DNA from: Nilaparvata lugens
Lineage: Eukaryota > Arthropoda > Insecta > Hemiptera > Delphacidae
Assembly: GCF_014356525.2 (NCBI RefSeq)
Contig: NC_052505.1
Location: 5,587,836-5,651,835 of the forward strand
Direction: 5' to 3'
DNA length: 64,000 nt
In this document: piece after piece, positions 11,677 to 22,118 of the stretch
Layout of the letters: each line of letters begins with the position of its first letter
How positions within the stretch are numbered: position 1 is the stretch's first letter
The notes under the pieces: generated by a model
The model's input: the letters and a program-made list of their open reading frames with translations, nothing else
Databases searched by the model: none
Told to the model about the DNA's origin: nothing
Position numbers and translations under genes: made by a program

Positions 11677-12560
11677 ATGGGCCATATGAATAAAGTTGAG
11701 TATTTGCTTATACTTCTAAAATATGGAGCATTTGCTTCATTTTCTATGAATAAACGTGAGCAAAACCTTTTGCTCATGCTCATCAAAAAAATAGTTTGAG
11801 CATTTGCTCAAAAGTAAAAGCTTTTGCTCAAAATTGTATGAATAAACTAGAGCATTTGCTCAACTTTTGAAGCAAATGCTTCAAAAAAGGTGAGTCTAGT
11901 CTAGAGCATCTTATCACCTTTTGCTCATAGTAAAATGGCTCAACTAATTCGTATGAGGAAGAGGAAATTACACCAGATACGATCACAACCAATAGTTGAG
12001 AACTATAAAACTCTTTTTAGATTCAACCATGATACATATCACCATTATCCCTACAAAAGAATAGATACAAAAGATAGCTACCTGTTATAAAGATAGCCAT
12101 CATAAAATAGGAAATAGGTATATTTAAGAAGATGAAAGTGTAGACGATTATAAGAAGGCTATTGATATTATAAGAATATGCTGAAGATTATTATAGAGAT
12201 GACATTTTTTCACGCTATTATTTCAAAATTCTAAACTCAACTAACCTAAAACTCTATTTATAAATAGAAAACAGAGCAGACGACACAAACACAAGCGGTG
12301 CACCCTATTTGCATATTTAGCGCTTCCGTGAGCTATAAAAACAAACTAAGGCTACAAAAGCGAATCAGCTGATGAAAAATCTCTAAAATACGTGAGCATT
12401 TGCTCCAGAAATCAGGAGCATAAGGTAAGAGTAAAAGGTAAAGCTTATTCATATAAAAATGAGCAAATGCTTTTGCTTCTACCTTTTGCTCATGAGCAAA
12501 ACCTTATGCTCCATGCTCTTGCTCATGAGCATTTGCTCTGGTTTTATTCATATGGGCCAT
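11677..12560. mobile_element. TIR element with (GAGCAAATGCTC) palindromic ends and a small ORF
   Basis: Ends ATGGGCCATATGAATAAA (11677) and TTTATTCATATGGGCCAT (to 12560) are inverted with one mismatch. Each end carries many copies of TTTGCTCA/TGAGCAAA. The unique centre contains an ATG at about 11935 opening a roughly 50-codon frame (MAQLIRMRKRKLHQIRS) rich in basic residues. It may be a deletion derivative of a DNA transposon; the superfamily was not established. Confidence 0.65.
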
Positions 12561-12931
12561 TTTTTTTCTCCTCAAGGTAGTGAGAAATTTCACATTAACA
12601 ACAGTTATTACGGTTTTCAACTATTAGAATTCAATAAAGTACAAAGTATATAAATCAATTTTGATAGAAAAGTATTATAAATTGAATTGTATTATAAATT
12701 CAACGAACCGCTATCAACAATAATGCATTGAGTGAAAGAGATAATCTTGAAGATTTGTTTTAAATGATTTGTAATACATATTTTCTGTAAAACATGATTT
12801 ATTCCTTTTTCAAGTAATGATATGATATGTTTGAAGGCACGGATTCAAGGATGCAAAGGTTCAAAGAAACGTTTTTCAAGTTACTCAGATTTTCTTATTC
12901 ATGGAAATAACAATAAAGCTGGATTGGCATA

Positions 12932-13070
12932 CAACAGTGACAGTGAACAGTGAAAATATAATTCCTATAAGTTCTAATGGAACTATTCATACTCACCCGG
13001 TCGGGCTGAGTGAGAATAGTCCAATTAGAACACGTGGGAATTATATTTTCAATTTTCACTGTCGCTGTTG
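12932..13070. mobile_element. Fold-back element
   Basis: CAACAGTGACAGTGAACAGT and AGTGAAAATATAATTCC are inverted as GGAATTATATTTTCA and CACTGTCGCTGTTG; arms about 60 bp around the centre CACCCGGTCGGGCTGAGTG. Confidence 0.8.
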
Positions 13071-13437
13071 AGTGCGTGTGTTAGAAAAGAAAATGAATAC
13101 GAAGTTGGATTCAACTTACATTATAACCATTTGAAGATGTTATACTATTTGTTATTTATTATGCATTTTTCAAATTCATCTTCCAGTTTGTGATTGAATT
13201 TAGAAAGTTGATTTTCACACACTATAATTCAGACTAGTGTAGAAACTAGTACACTACTAGAATAGAAACTAGTAAGTTACTATAACTAGAAACTGTATAT
13301 TCCAGCTTCGTGTAGAAAGTCTTATTAATTATTCAACTGTCAATACAAATTTACAGATGTAAGAAATTCGTATCAAAGATTAATTGGAGCCTAGAAGAAT
13401 ATCATCATCACTAAATAGGTTTTCCATTATAAAATAG

Positions 13438-13630
13438 AAAAATAATATTCGTATGGCTTTTATTGGTGGGGATTTCCTGACGGAAGTTCCACCTCGTCTG
13501 AATATATCATTTAAGCCGTCAATGGGCCTTACGACTGTCATACTTCAGCCGGGACCAACAATTTTACGTGCCTATCCGATAACATGGGAGTGACATGTTC
13601 AAAAACTTTTGGCTATGAGTGTAGAATTCT
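13438..13630 (-). mobile_element. SINE copy 1 with 12-bp target-site duplication
   Basis: The direct repeat ATTATAAAATAG occurs at 13426-13437 and 13631-13642. Between them is the SINE body shared with 37970-38120, 54205-54452 and 24805-24945 (TTCGTATGGCTTTTATTGG, AAGCCGTCAATGGGCCTTAC, CATACTTCAGCCGGGACC). The A-rich side is on the left, so the element runs on the minus strand. Confidence 0.85.
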
Positions 13631-13951
13631 ATTATAAAATAGGTTTGATAATAGAAGAATCTTAGAAGATATAGAAACATCATAGAAGAATGTGAAACAC
13701 ATGTTTAATATTATAAAAGGTTTACTATTATACAGGCTACTTTCTAACCATTCTATATTAATGAATTATCAGCAATTCACTTCTCGCTTTCTCTTACTTT
13801 GAAAATAAATTCTTGGATTGGTTTTTTCTTTGTTTCTGCAAATTCTAGTGAAATGTTCTAGAATAGTTCTTGAATGGTTACTGTACAGTACCCATAGTTT
13901 TTTGTGAGGTTTAATATATTTGTTAACATTTTGTACGTTGTCTTTTTCCAG

Positions 13952-14125
13952 CAAAAAGTATCAGAAATGAAGAGCACCTCGATATCGCCTACCGAAGTTC
14001 CTGATAGTAATGCATTGGCTTCACTGTCATCTCTAGTCAATAGTCTACGTTCAAATTTGACTAATATCAATAATACATTGTCAAGTAAACTGCAATGGTC
14101 GTCAGAAGATGAACTACGAGATAGC
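13952..14125 (+). CDS. EFCAB14-like: EFCAB14-like protein, coding exon 4
   Basis: Acceptor TCTTTTTCCAG, donor AGC|GTAAGT; 174 nt, phase 0 at both ends. Encodes a Ser/Thr/Pro linker (STSISPTEVPDS) followed by another helical stretch (LASLSSLVNSLRSNLTNINN) with NLT and NNT sequons, consistent with an extracytosolic location. Confidence 0.75.
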
Positions 14126-14164
14126 GTAAGTGACATTTTGAATGTTTGTTCTGATATATTTGAA

Positions 14165-14712
14165 TATCGGGGCACCGAGCTTCGCTCGTTATTAATTGAT
14201 AAACCGAACTCAATTCTTCAAAATAATTGGGGAAGGATTAACAGGCACAGCCCAAAACTGTTTCTTCCCCGAATTTTGATTTAAACACTATAAATATTCC
14301 AAAAAGTAGGTTATGTTCCATACACTTGAATTCAGGTGAAATTTTCAGTCCAAATGTTTGAAAACATAAAAGTTCTAATTTAGATTGTTTACATACCAAA
14401 TTGAATAACAAAATAACACTCACTAATCACTTAAAACTTTTGAATATTATGATATATACCATCTCATGTCAACAAATTAGATTACTGTTAGTATTTTGAT
14501 CGAGTCGATTAAATTTTCTAGATTTCTCGCGAGATATGGTAAGCTAATTGATTACACAGCTGATCTCCCACACATGCACACACATCTTCTGTTATCGACG
14601 ACGACATCATCACCTGTTTTTCCAAGGATGAATTATCCTTTTCATGTCCTTCAGCGAGTTTTCCCAGGGATGAGACCTAGTGCAATCAAATTTTGATATC
14701 ATAAACCTACTA
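14165..14712 (-). repeat. Dispersed repeat R5, inverted copy, probably interrupted
   Basis: GGGGCACCGAGCTTCGCTCG at 14170 and GATGAGACCTAGTGCAATCA at 14669 are R5 words on the minus strand. About 280 bp between 14205 and 14490 do not match and may be an insertion. It begins about 40 bp after exon 4 of the EFCAB14-like gene. Confidence 0.6.
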
Positions 14713-14935
14713 TATTCCAAATTATTGACTTTATATTAATATTGACTTTTGCAAAACAAAAATTCTTTGAATGTTTTGCTTCGAGGTACTCCCCCATAAT
14801 TCAATGTCATAAGCAATGCGGGATTCAATCAGTGCGTAGTAGACACTTTTTGCTGTTGTTTTAGGCACCCGTTTAACAATATTTATAAATGGAAAAGTGA
14901 TCTACTCAATTTTAATAATATCTTGTTCACATGAT

Positions 14936-14948
14936 CCCCCCCCCCCCC
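14936..14948. repeat. Poly-C tract
   Basis: Thirteen consecutive C residues. The rest of 14713-15254 holds no recognised feature. Confidence 0.9.
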
Positions 14949-15254
14949 AATCGAGCTTGGAATCCATCGACAAACCTAACATGTTCACAACAGTACAACT
15001 TTCAATGTTCGTTTCATCAAGTGTTATGGTGGGGTTAAAAGGGTGATAGTTATAATCAAAGCTAATGACATGACTTTTGTTTGTGTTCTACTACATCAGC
15101 TGACTGGATGTCGTTTACTTTAAAAAAGGAAGTTTTGCTGCCGCAACCGATTTTTGAGCCACTATTACTAGATGATAGCGTTATCAAGATTTTTTCATGA
15201 ACTAAGAGATGTTTTCATTATTTTCTGTGACATTCTTATTTATGTTCTGTTAAG

Positions 15255-15425
15255 GTGCGTTCAGACTTATGCGCCATGAACACGTGCACACCACTTCTCA
15301 TCATCTGATGTTATTCTTATTATATGTGCTTTTTGTGCAGGAACAGTAAGATAAAAATTATAATAAGCATAGGATCAGTTGATAAAAGTGGAATGCGCGT
15401 GTTCGTGGCGCATAAGTCTGTTCGC
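15255..15425. mobile_element. TIR MITE, 171 bp
   Basis: GTGCGTTCAGACTTATGCGC and CATGAACACG at the left are inverted at the right as CGTGTTCGTGGCGCATAAGT and CTGTTCGC, giving about 30-bp TIRs with few mismatches. Confidence 0.85.
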
Positions 15426-16614
15426 TACTTCATATTTGTTTGTTTGCTTGTTTTCAATAGCTCAGAGTATAGGAATTGTCAGAAGTTATAACACTCATAC
15501 GGTAACATAAAAAAGGAGAAGAAAATCACACAAAGGAACCCACTCTACAAACTTTGCTGTGGTATAGAACAAAAACTTACTATTTTGATATACGAGGTAG
15601 CATTATTTAGATTTGTTTATGAATTTACTCAAACAATGTGGGATTTTTGTTGAACCAATTCCAATATTCATTCAAATCTTTTGTGGGAACCAACCAATTT
15701 ATTTCATAGAATGTACTCAACACAAGTTAGATTTTTGTCAATTGCACCAAATCAAATTCATATTACGATCTAAATTACGTCAGGGGCTCTCCACCAATAA
15801 CAGTCTTTCGAACATTATTAACTATCTTAATGAGGGAGAAAAACAATTTGGATTAATTCTGTTCTATTCAATGAGTTGTGCTTAGAAAGAGATTTCAATT
15901 CTATCAATTTGATTGTATGTGAAGATATGTTGTGGTATTTCTCCATAATTGAAATAATAAGACGGTGATGTTGTCAATACCACATACAGTTCAATCCATA
16001 GAAAGCTGTCTCAAGTTTCAATCATCAAGTCATTACTCCTGGACTAAAAATCAAGTGACGAAGCAGTGTGTGATATCATAATCTCAACCTTTGGACAACG
16101 TTAACATTTTATCAAAATTTTTGGAGAGAAATAGTACAGGCTTAGCCTAGTTTTTCCTCCAATGTCATAATTATATTATGATTGTAGTATTTTGTATAAT
16201 AAAAAAATAAAAGTGGTAAAATACTCCTTGAAAATTTCTTCCGGAGTGTACTAATAGAACGAGCGTTAACGAGCTCCTACTTTTGACTCAAGGCCCAAAA
16301 TCGGTGCCCGTCTGTTTGTTCGATATGTTCTACAATAACTTTCGAACGATTTATTAATCAGCTTCAAATTTCCAACACATACTCTTTGAACCATTATGAA
16401 GATTGAGTTTGGTGGTCAACGAAATTAAATCACTCCTTTATCCTTTCCAAGGATATTATTCACCTATATGGAATCAAATTTGAAGCTCTACGAATTTAAA
16501 AATTATGAGCGAGTTCTCCAGCCAGGAGGGCTCACTAAAGCTAAATATGTTCAAATAATGATAATTTCTTCACGTATTTTTAAACTATGGAGTAATTTTA
16601 TACTAAATGCAATT
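15426..16614. other. Intron 4: no exon recognised, repeat scraps
   Basis: A 90-codon open frame at 15613-15885 has no recognisable similarity. 16245-16560 resembles another dispersed repeat (GAACGAGCGTTAACGAGCTC, CAATAACTTTCGAACGATTT). Confidence 0.4.
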
Positions 16615-17270
16615 CATTGATTATTTTATTATATCCTATACTATTAAACGAGCAACTTCTGTTTATGTGTTTAGATGTTTATATTTTTGTATTTCACCGG
16701 ATCTCGAAAACGGCTCTAACGATTCTCACAAACTTCAGAACATAGTAGGTTTATAATATAAAGATTCGATTGCACTAGGTCTCATCCTTGGGAAAACTCG
16801 CTGAAGGACATTAAAAGGATAATTATTATTCATCCTTGGGAAAACAGCTGATGAGAATTATTTCGTCGTATATTGGTGATGGAAGTGAGTGAGCGAGTTC
16901 ATGTGTGTGGGACTGTGTCAAAATTATAACTCAGCTGTTGAACTTTTGTAATCATTCAATCAGGTACTTAGTGCCGGTTGCAAAAAAGTCGGGTTATTTT
17001 CAATCCTGATTAATTCCAGTAGATCCATCTTTTTGAAATAGTCTTCTCTGATTTGGTTCACGTTAAGTTAATGAGGATTAAAATTTTACCAGCCTTTATG
17101 CAACTGGGCCTTTGTGAGGGAAATTTTAGCATTACTCTGGGAATAATCTCAATTTACTGTGAATAGATAGAACATTTCTGTATGAATGTTATTATGATTT
17201 CTTCTTTCGTAATAAATTGTTTATGCTTTTGTACTCCAGAGCGAAGCTCGGTCCCCGTTATTTATAATAT
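16615..17270 (+). repeat. Dispersed repeat R5, copy 2
   Basis: Colinear with 7840-8450, including the internal block GGTTGCAAAAAAGTCGGGTT / ATCCTGATTAATTCCAGTAG and the end GAGCGAAGCTCGGTCCCCG. Confidence 0.75.
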
Positions 17271-17420
17271 ATAAAAATAGATGTTATTATAATATAAAAA
17301 TAGTGTTCTTATACAATCATTCTATTGTATTGTCCCTGTAAGGTGTACTTTCACAATATATATATTGTTTTTTTTCATGATTGTATCTCAATGATTCATT
17401 AAATCCATTATTTTTTTCAG

Positions 17421-17545
17421 AAATTAATCCAATCTTTACGAGACATGACTGCAAATCTGAGTGCTCGAGTGACCACTTTGGAGTCGAAATCCATTCGAAA
17501 GACTTGAAAACTCTACAAGTGAATTTCGACCAATTCTCTTTAAAG
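17421..17545 (+). CDS. EFCAB14-like: EFCAB14-like protein, coding exon 5, frameshifted
   Basis: Acceptor ATTTTTTTCAG, donor AAAG|GTAAAA. Entering in phase 0, the translation reads LRDMTANLSARVTTLESKS, which matches the conserved MNETVSNLTQRVNLIES-like block of vertebrate EFCAB14, and then hits TGA at 17504-17506. A different frame (LKTLQVNFDQFSLK) is open from about 17503 to the donor and joins exon 6 correctly. The exon is 125 nt; 126 would keep frame with both neighbours. One missing base in the A run near 17498-17500 would explain this. It may be a consensus error, an allele, or true decay. Confidence 0.65.
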
Positions 17546-17909
17546 GTAAAATCAATGATCTTTTATCGTTAGTATTTACTAGGTTATCGATTGATAATTC
17601 GACATATTGTGGGACCGGACTCTACTCTGTTACCAAATAATAATAATAATTAATATTAATAATTTTTTTGTCAAAGAACAATTACAAAATTGTATTAGAC
17701 AATGCTAGAGTAAAGATGTTGTAAATCATTCCATAATGGAATGATGTTTCGATGCTTTTTAGCAGAATAGTTTTATCGTACAAAATTCTAGTTTTGGTGC
17801 TCAGATCATTATTTTCAGTAGGTAGTATATTGAGATACAACTCAACATAATATTTAAATTATACATAAATAAAAAATCACAAATTCTACAGATTGAGCAG
17901 TGTTAGAGA

Positions 17910-18690
17910 TTTAAAGTTATTGATGATGGTCTATTCAGCTATGCCAATCCATATTTCAGTATGGTATAAGGGTTTGGAGGGGTGCCTTAGACACTCATTT
18001 CAATAAAATAGGTGTGATTCAGAGGCACATACTAAAAGCTGCTCTCCAAAGGCCGAGACGATATCCCAGTCACTTACTTTATGAAGAATTCCCGGTTCTG
18101 ACAGTGAGACAACTCTATATAAAAAATGTAATACTTTATATCAATAGATCCAAAAATACTTTCACTCCATACTTTCCAGCTTACAATTTTGGATCGCCAT
18201 CAAATTACCGTGTTTCCAGGACAGACCTAATAGTATGCCGTAGACAGTTCCTCTATGTAGTAAATAAATTGATTAACCTGTTACCCGAAAATTTAATCAC
18301 TAAATCAAGTACAAAAAAATAATTGATTGGATTAAATCAACAAATGTTTTTCACCTAATTCACTACACAATTTGATTTTTTTCTGTAGTATTGCCATCAA
18401 ACTTACATACAGTATATATATTTGTGTTTTTCCCCACTTTCACCTTGATTGAATTGTATACTTATAATATTATAGTTAAGCTTACCTTGTTGAATCAATT
18501 TTTTTCTATTGGAAGTAATAGTATCGTTTTCTGTTTTGGTACTCGTCACCGGCACTCAAACTGTAGTTTTGCTGGTTTCACCGAATTAGTATATTATTAT
18601 GTTAAAAAATTATACTTCTTATTCTAAAATATTACTTTTTGTAATCTGTATTCACTTGTGAATATTTTTGTGAGGCAATAAAAATTTGAT
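17910..18690 (+). mobile_element. LINE (jockey/CR1-like) reverse-transcriptase C-terminal remnant
   Basis: The + strand frame at 18014-18322 reads IQRHILKAALQRPRRYPSHL, LTVRQLYIKNVILYI and NLLPENL, typical of the poorly conserved C-terminus after the RT domain, preceded by YGIPIH and VWYKGLEGCL in other frames. It ends in an AATAAAAA-like stretch near 18676. 5'-truncated. Confidence 0.6.
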
Positions 18691-18704
18691 TTGAAATATC
18701 ATGT

Positions 18705-18880
18705 TGGCGATGATGCTATGGCAGGAAGCTCTCCGATTGGCTGATTCTTGTTACGCCAACCCAGTGAATGAATGAACCCAATAAATGAATTATTATTAAT
18801 CAGCTAATAGGAGAGCTACCCGTCCTGTCGTGCCGTGCCGACTCATCTGCCAAAACGCCTCTTGTGTTCCTAGCCTTACT
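18705..18880. mobile_element. Divergent relative of the 2481-2665 MITE
   Basis: GGCAGGAAGCTCTCCGATTG and TCAGCTAATAGGAGAGCTAC form an imperfect inverted pair, and the inner words match 2590-2640. Confidence 0.55.
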
Positions 18881-19101
18881 CGATAGTCTATTTCAAAAGC
18901 AAGAACATTCTCACATTCTCAAATGAATTCCAATCACAATTGATCAATTTGAAACCTGTAGCTTTTTAAATCTCCTCCACCTAAGTGCGCATACTGTCCG
19001 TGTATTTTTTATCCAGCGCTGAATTGGATGCTTTGTCCATATTTATCAACTTAACAGTTTCTCTAGGTCACGCTTCAAGGTGTATTTGAATCTTTTTTCA
19101 G

Positions 19102-19255
19102 ATTGATGGTCGGTTCAATGATGTGAATAACAAAATAGGTGAACTTCAGGGAAAGTGTTCCAAATTAGAAAACAACACTGCTCATTTAGAAAATACTGTA
19201 AATAATATTCGTCTGTCGTACAGTATGGATTCATCAGCAGCTACCACGGTTGTAG
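19102..19255 (+). CDS. EFCAB14-like: EFCAB14-like protein, coding exon 6
   Basis: Acceptor TCTTTTTTCAG, donor GTAG|GTGAGT; 154 nt, phase 0 in and phase 1 out. Encodes a final coiled coil (VNNKIGELQGKCSKLENN, then HLENTVNNIRLSYS) with one NNT sequon. The donor region (GTTGTAGGTGAGTACATCT) recurs 120 bp downstream at the edge of an inverted duplication. Use of the second donor near 19374 would read into an immediate TGA. Confidence 0.75.
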
Positions 19256-19556
19256 GTGAGTACATCTGACAAATGATTACACAGATGTGTGAAGAAGCCA
19301 GTCTATTGCTGTATTTCCATAAGGTCCATAGTTTCAATCAGGTACTTGTGGATGAGAACAACAACTGTTGTAGGTGAGTACATCTCGATTATCGAAAATT
19401 TATTTGAAACTTTCATTTTAATACTGGTAGTTCTGTGAACAGTAGACCTCACGCAGTATTCTCATCCACAAGTACCTGATTGAAACTATGGACCTTAAGG
19501 AAATACAGCAATATACTGGCTTCTCCACACATCTGTGTAATCACTTGTCAGCTGAT
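19256..19556. repeat. Inverted duplication touching the exon 6 donor
   Basis: 19266-19360 (ATTACACAGATGTGTGAAGA ... CAATCAGGTACTTGTGGATG) is inverted at 19455-19555. The 19-bp exon/intron junction GTTGTAGGTGAGTACATCT is present at about 19249 and again at 19369, flanking the left arm as direct repeats. Confidence 0.85.
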
Positions 19557-19589
19557 TTATAATGAATAATAATTATTCTATAGTCTGAT

Positions 19590-19723
19590 TTTACTTTCCT
19601 TGCCCTATTACCATAGGTAAGGAAAGTATTGCTTTCCGAAAAAAATTAAGGTACTCCAATTTCTAAATTTCTATACGTTTCAAGGTCCCCTGAGTCCAAA
19701 AAAGTGGTTTTTGGGTATTGGTC

Positions 19724-19759
<36 letters not shown>

Positions 19760-20415
19760 AGTGTATGTGCGTCTGTGTACACGATATCTCATCTCCCAAT
19801 CAACGGAAACCCTTGAAATTAGGAACTTAAGGTCCTTACACTATAAGGATCCGACACAAACAATTTCGATCAAATGCAATTCAAGATGGCGGCTAAAATG
19901 GCGAAAATGTTGTCAAAAAGTGGGTTTTTCGCGATTTTCTCGAAAACGGCTCCAACGATTTTGATCAAGTTCATACCTAAAAAAGTCATTGATAAACTCT
20001 ATCGACTGCCACAAGTCCCATATCTGTAAAAATTTCAGGAGCACCGCCCCATCTATGCAAAGTTTGATTTTAGATTCCCAATTATCAGTCTTCAGATACA
20101 ATTTAAACTGAAAAAATTAAGTGGAAAAGATTCACCATAAAAATCTCTACAGTTTATGTTCAGTAACATTTTCACCTAAAATTGAAAATAAGCTTCAAAT
20201 TCGTGAAAATGTTATTATTCAGTTGCAAATTATTGTTGATTCTATTAAATCATTCACTATGAAGAGATAGCAGACCTCATGTGTGTCTCCAGCGTTATTG
20301 CCCTGTCACCAGCTGGCTCAAATCTTTGAATTGAGATGCGTGGGAACACTAGCGTCAGGTGATCAATTTTCATAACGGCAAGGAAAGTTGTGTGAGTGCG
20401 CCACACCAGATTTTT
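19590..20415 (+). repeat. Dispersed repeat R4, copy 2
   Basis: Colinear with 6775-7597, with a (TG)n run at about 19726-19756 and one satellite-monomer homologue (about 19885-20060). Begins with the CTTTCCTTGCCC hairpin; ends GTGCGCCACACCAGATTTTT. Confidence 0.82.
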
Positions 20416-21428
20416 ACTTAAATATTGGCTTATGAAGGAGGCTCCTTTTTCCTTTTATATTATCCTTGAAATGCAAAATTTCCAAAAACCTTGTATATAC
20501 GTCGACGCGCAATTAAAAAAGGGACATACCTGTCAAATTTCATGAAAATCTATTACCGCGTTTCGCCGTAAATGCGCAACATATAAACATATAAACATTT
20601 AAACTAGTGACCTCCTGGGTCTGAGAACTCGCTCAAGAACTGTTGTATTGTAACCCGCAACTTTTAATTATACAGAGTTGATGAAAATCATGGAAACAGC
20701 TGAATATTTCTCTAATAAGAATAATTTGCAGTAGGTTTCATTGGTGATTTTATTTGGAATGAAAAATTACTCTCGCTTCAATCTTTGATCCTCATATTAT
20801 ATTTATTTATTCATATGGCTTTTATCGGAAGTGAGATCCTTTTGGATGTTCTGCCTTGCCGTATTACCCAATGTCATTGCCCATTAAACACTCGAGTTAT
20901 AATCATTGTAGGTTATATAATTGTAGGTAGTTATAGGTTATATATTGGGTTCTTCATGTTTTCTCACTAAAAATTTGCACTTTCACTTCCTGAGTTTCTA
21001 TTTTATGAAGTTTAAAATTAAGAAAACTTATTTCTAAACACAAATTCGTATTTGAAAAGCATACAAATATAAAATGTTGATGATAATATTGAAAGATGAA
21101 AATTTCACATTACAATTTTTTCATGGCAACCAAACGCATATTATATGAATCCAAATTCATTTTTTGAAATGAGAAGGTGGTCATGTGTTTCATGATTTCG
21201 ATACAGAGTTCCAAGAGAAAATAAAAGTGCGGCAGCGAAACTTCCTTTTTCAAATATTGAATAGAACTCTTTGTATGGATCAAAATGTTTGTTTTTTTTG
21301 TAATGTAGATATATAAAGTTTTGTTTCAATTAGTTTTGAATGTCGGGAAGAAAACTTTATGGTTTGACTCAATGGCGTTCACTTAAAAAAATCAGGTATC
21401 GCTGCCGCACCCGGTATTATTACATATG
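20416..21428. other. Intron 6: repeat scraps, no exon
   Basis: 20500-20640 (TTTCATGAAAATCTATTACC, CGCGTTTCGCCGTAAATGCG) looks like a common insect dispersed repeat. No gene seen. Confidence 0.4.
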
Positions 21429-21430
21429 TA

Positions 21431-22008
21431 CACCGTGATTCAAAAAGAATACCACAACTTTGAAAATTGATAACTCTGCGAATAATAAACTGAGAGTAAA
21501 GCACTATCTGTCATCGATTTGAGGAAGCTCTGAAGTTTTTTTAGTTCCTTATTTAGTCCCATTGGCACTCATCTGTCCGTGCCTATTTGAATGAAAACTA
21601 TCCGAGGCAATGGATCGGCCGCCAAGCAGCTCGAGACAGAGCACTTCATCACTGGCCTCCAAGAAGCTCTGACCTCTCCCCCTGCGATTTTCTATGGGGG
21701 TACGTTAAAGATAAGGTGTATCGACCGTCTCTACCAGCTAACATTGAGGAGCTCAAACAAGAAAGAACAGCATCTATACAAACTGTTACGCCCAATATGC
21801 TACTGAGGGTGTGGAACGAGCTCGAGTATCTTATTGATATCACTCGAGTGTCTGGAGGGGGTCACATTGAACATTTGTGAACTTGTTTTCTAGTGGGGAA
21901 AAACTAATTTTAATACTCTTAATTTTGATTTACAACCCAAGTTTCTATTATGTTTCCTTGATTAAATACAGATTTTCAAAGTTGTGGTATCCTTTTTGAA
22001 TCACTCTG
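21431..22008 (+). mobile_element. Tc1/mariner-superfamily element, internally deleted
   Basis: TIRs CACCGTGATTCAAAAAGAAT and ATCCTTTTTGAATCACTCTG are inverted over about 38 bp and flanked by TA on both sides (21429-21430, 22009-22010), the superfamily's target duplication. The residual frame 21587-21880 contains WPPRSSDLSPCDFLWGYVKD and GGHIEHL, the C-terminal DD[E/D] region of a mariner-type transposase. At 578 bp it is non-autonomous. Inserted in intron 6 of the EFCAB14-like gene. Confidence 0.88.
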
Positions 22009-22062
22009 TATTTTGACGATATGCTTTTTTGAATCTTTATCTCATCTTATCTTGTTTTCCAG

Positions 22063-22118
22063 ATGCTGTTGATCAACCATCAGAAAAACTAAAACCTTCG
22101 AATGTAACTGAACCTTGA
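22063..22118 (+). CDS. EFCAB14-like: EFCAB14-like protein, terminal exon 7
   Basis: Acceptor CTTGTTTTCCAG, phase 1 entry, 18 codons (DAVDQPSEKLKPSNVTEP) and TGA at 22116. Vertebrate EFCAB14 continues about 80 residues further to an EF-hand pair; none is encoded in this exon, and no EF-hand loop pattern (DxDxDG) was found in the longer reading frames I inspected between 22.1 and 26.4 kb. The protein is therefore a non-EF-hand member, or an unseen alternative 3' exon exists. AATAAA at about 22459 is a candidate polyadenylation signal. Confidence 0.65.

Noticed and set aside
15613..15885. Possible small gene in EFCAB14-like intron 4
   Set aside because: 90 codons without recognisable domain, in AT-rich intron with no supporting promoter or splice features.
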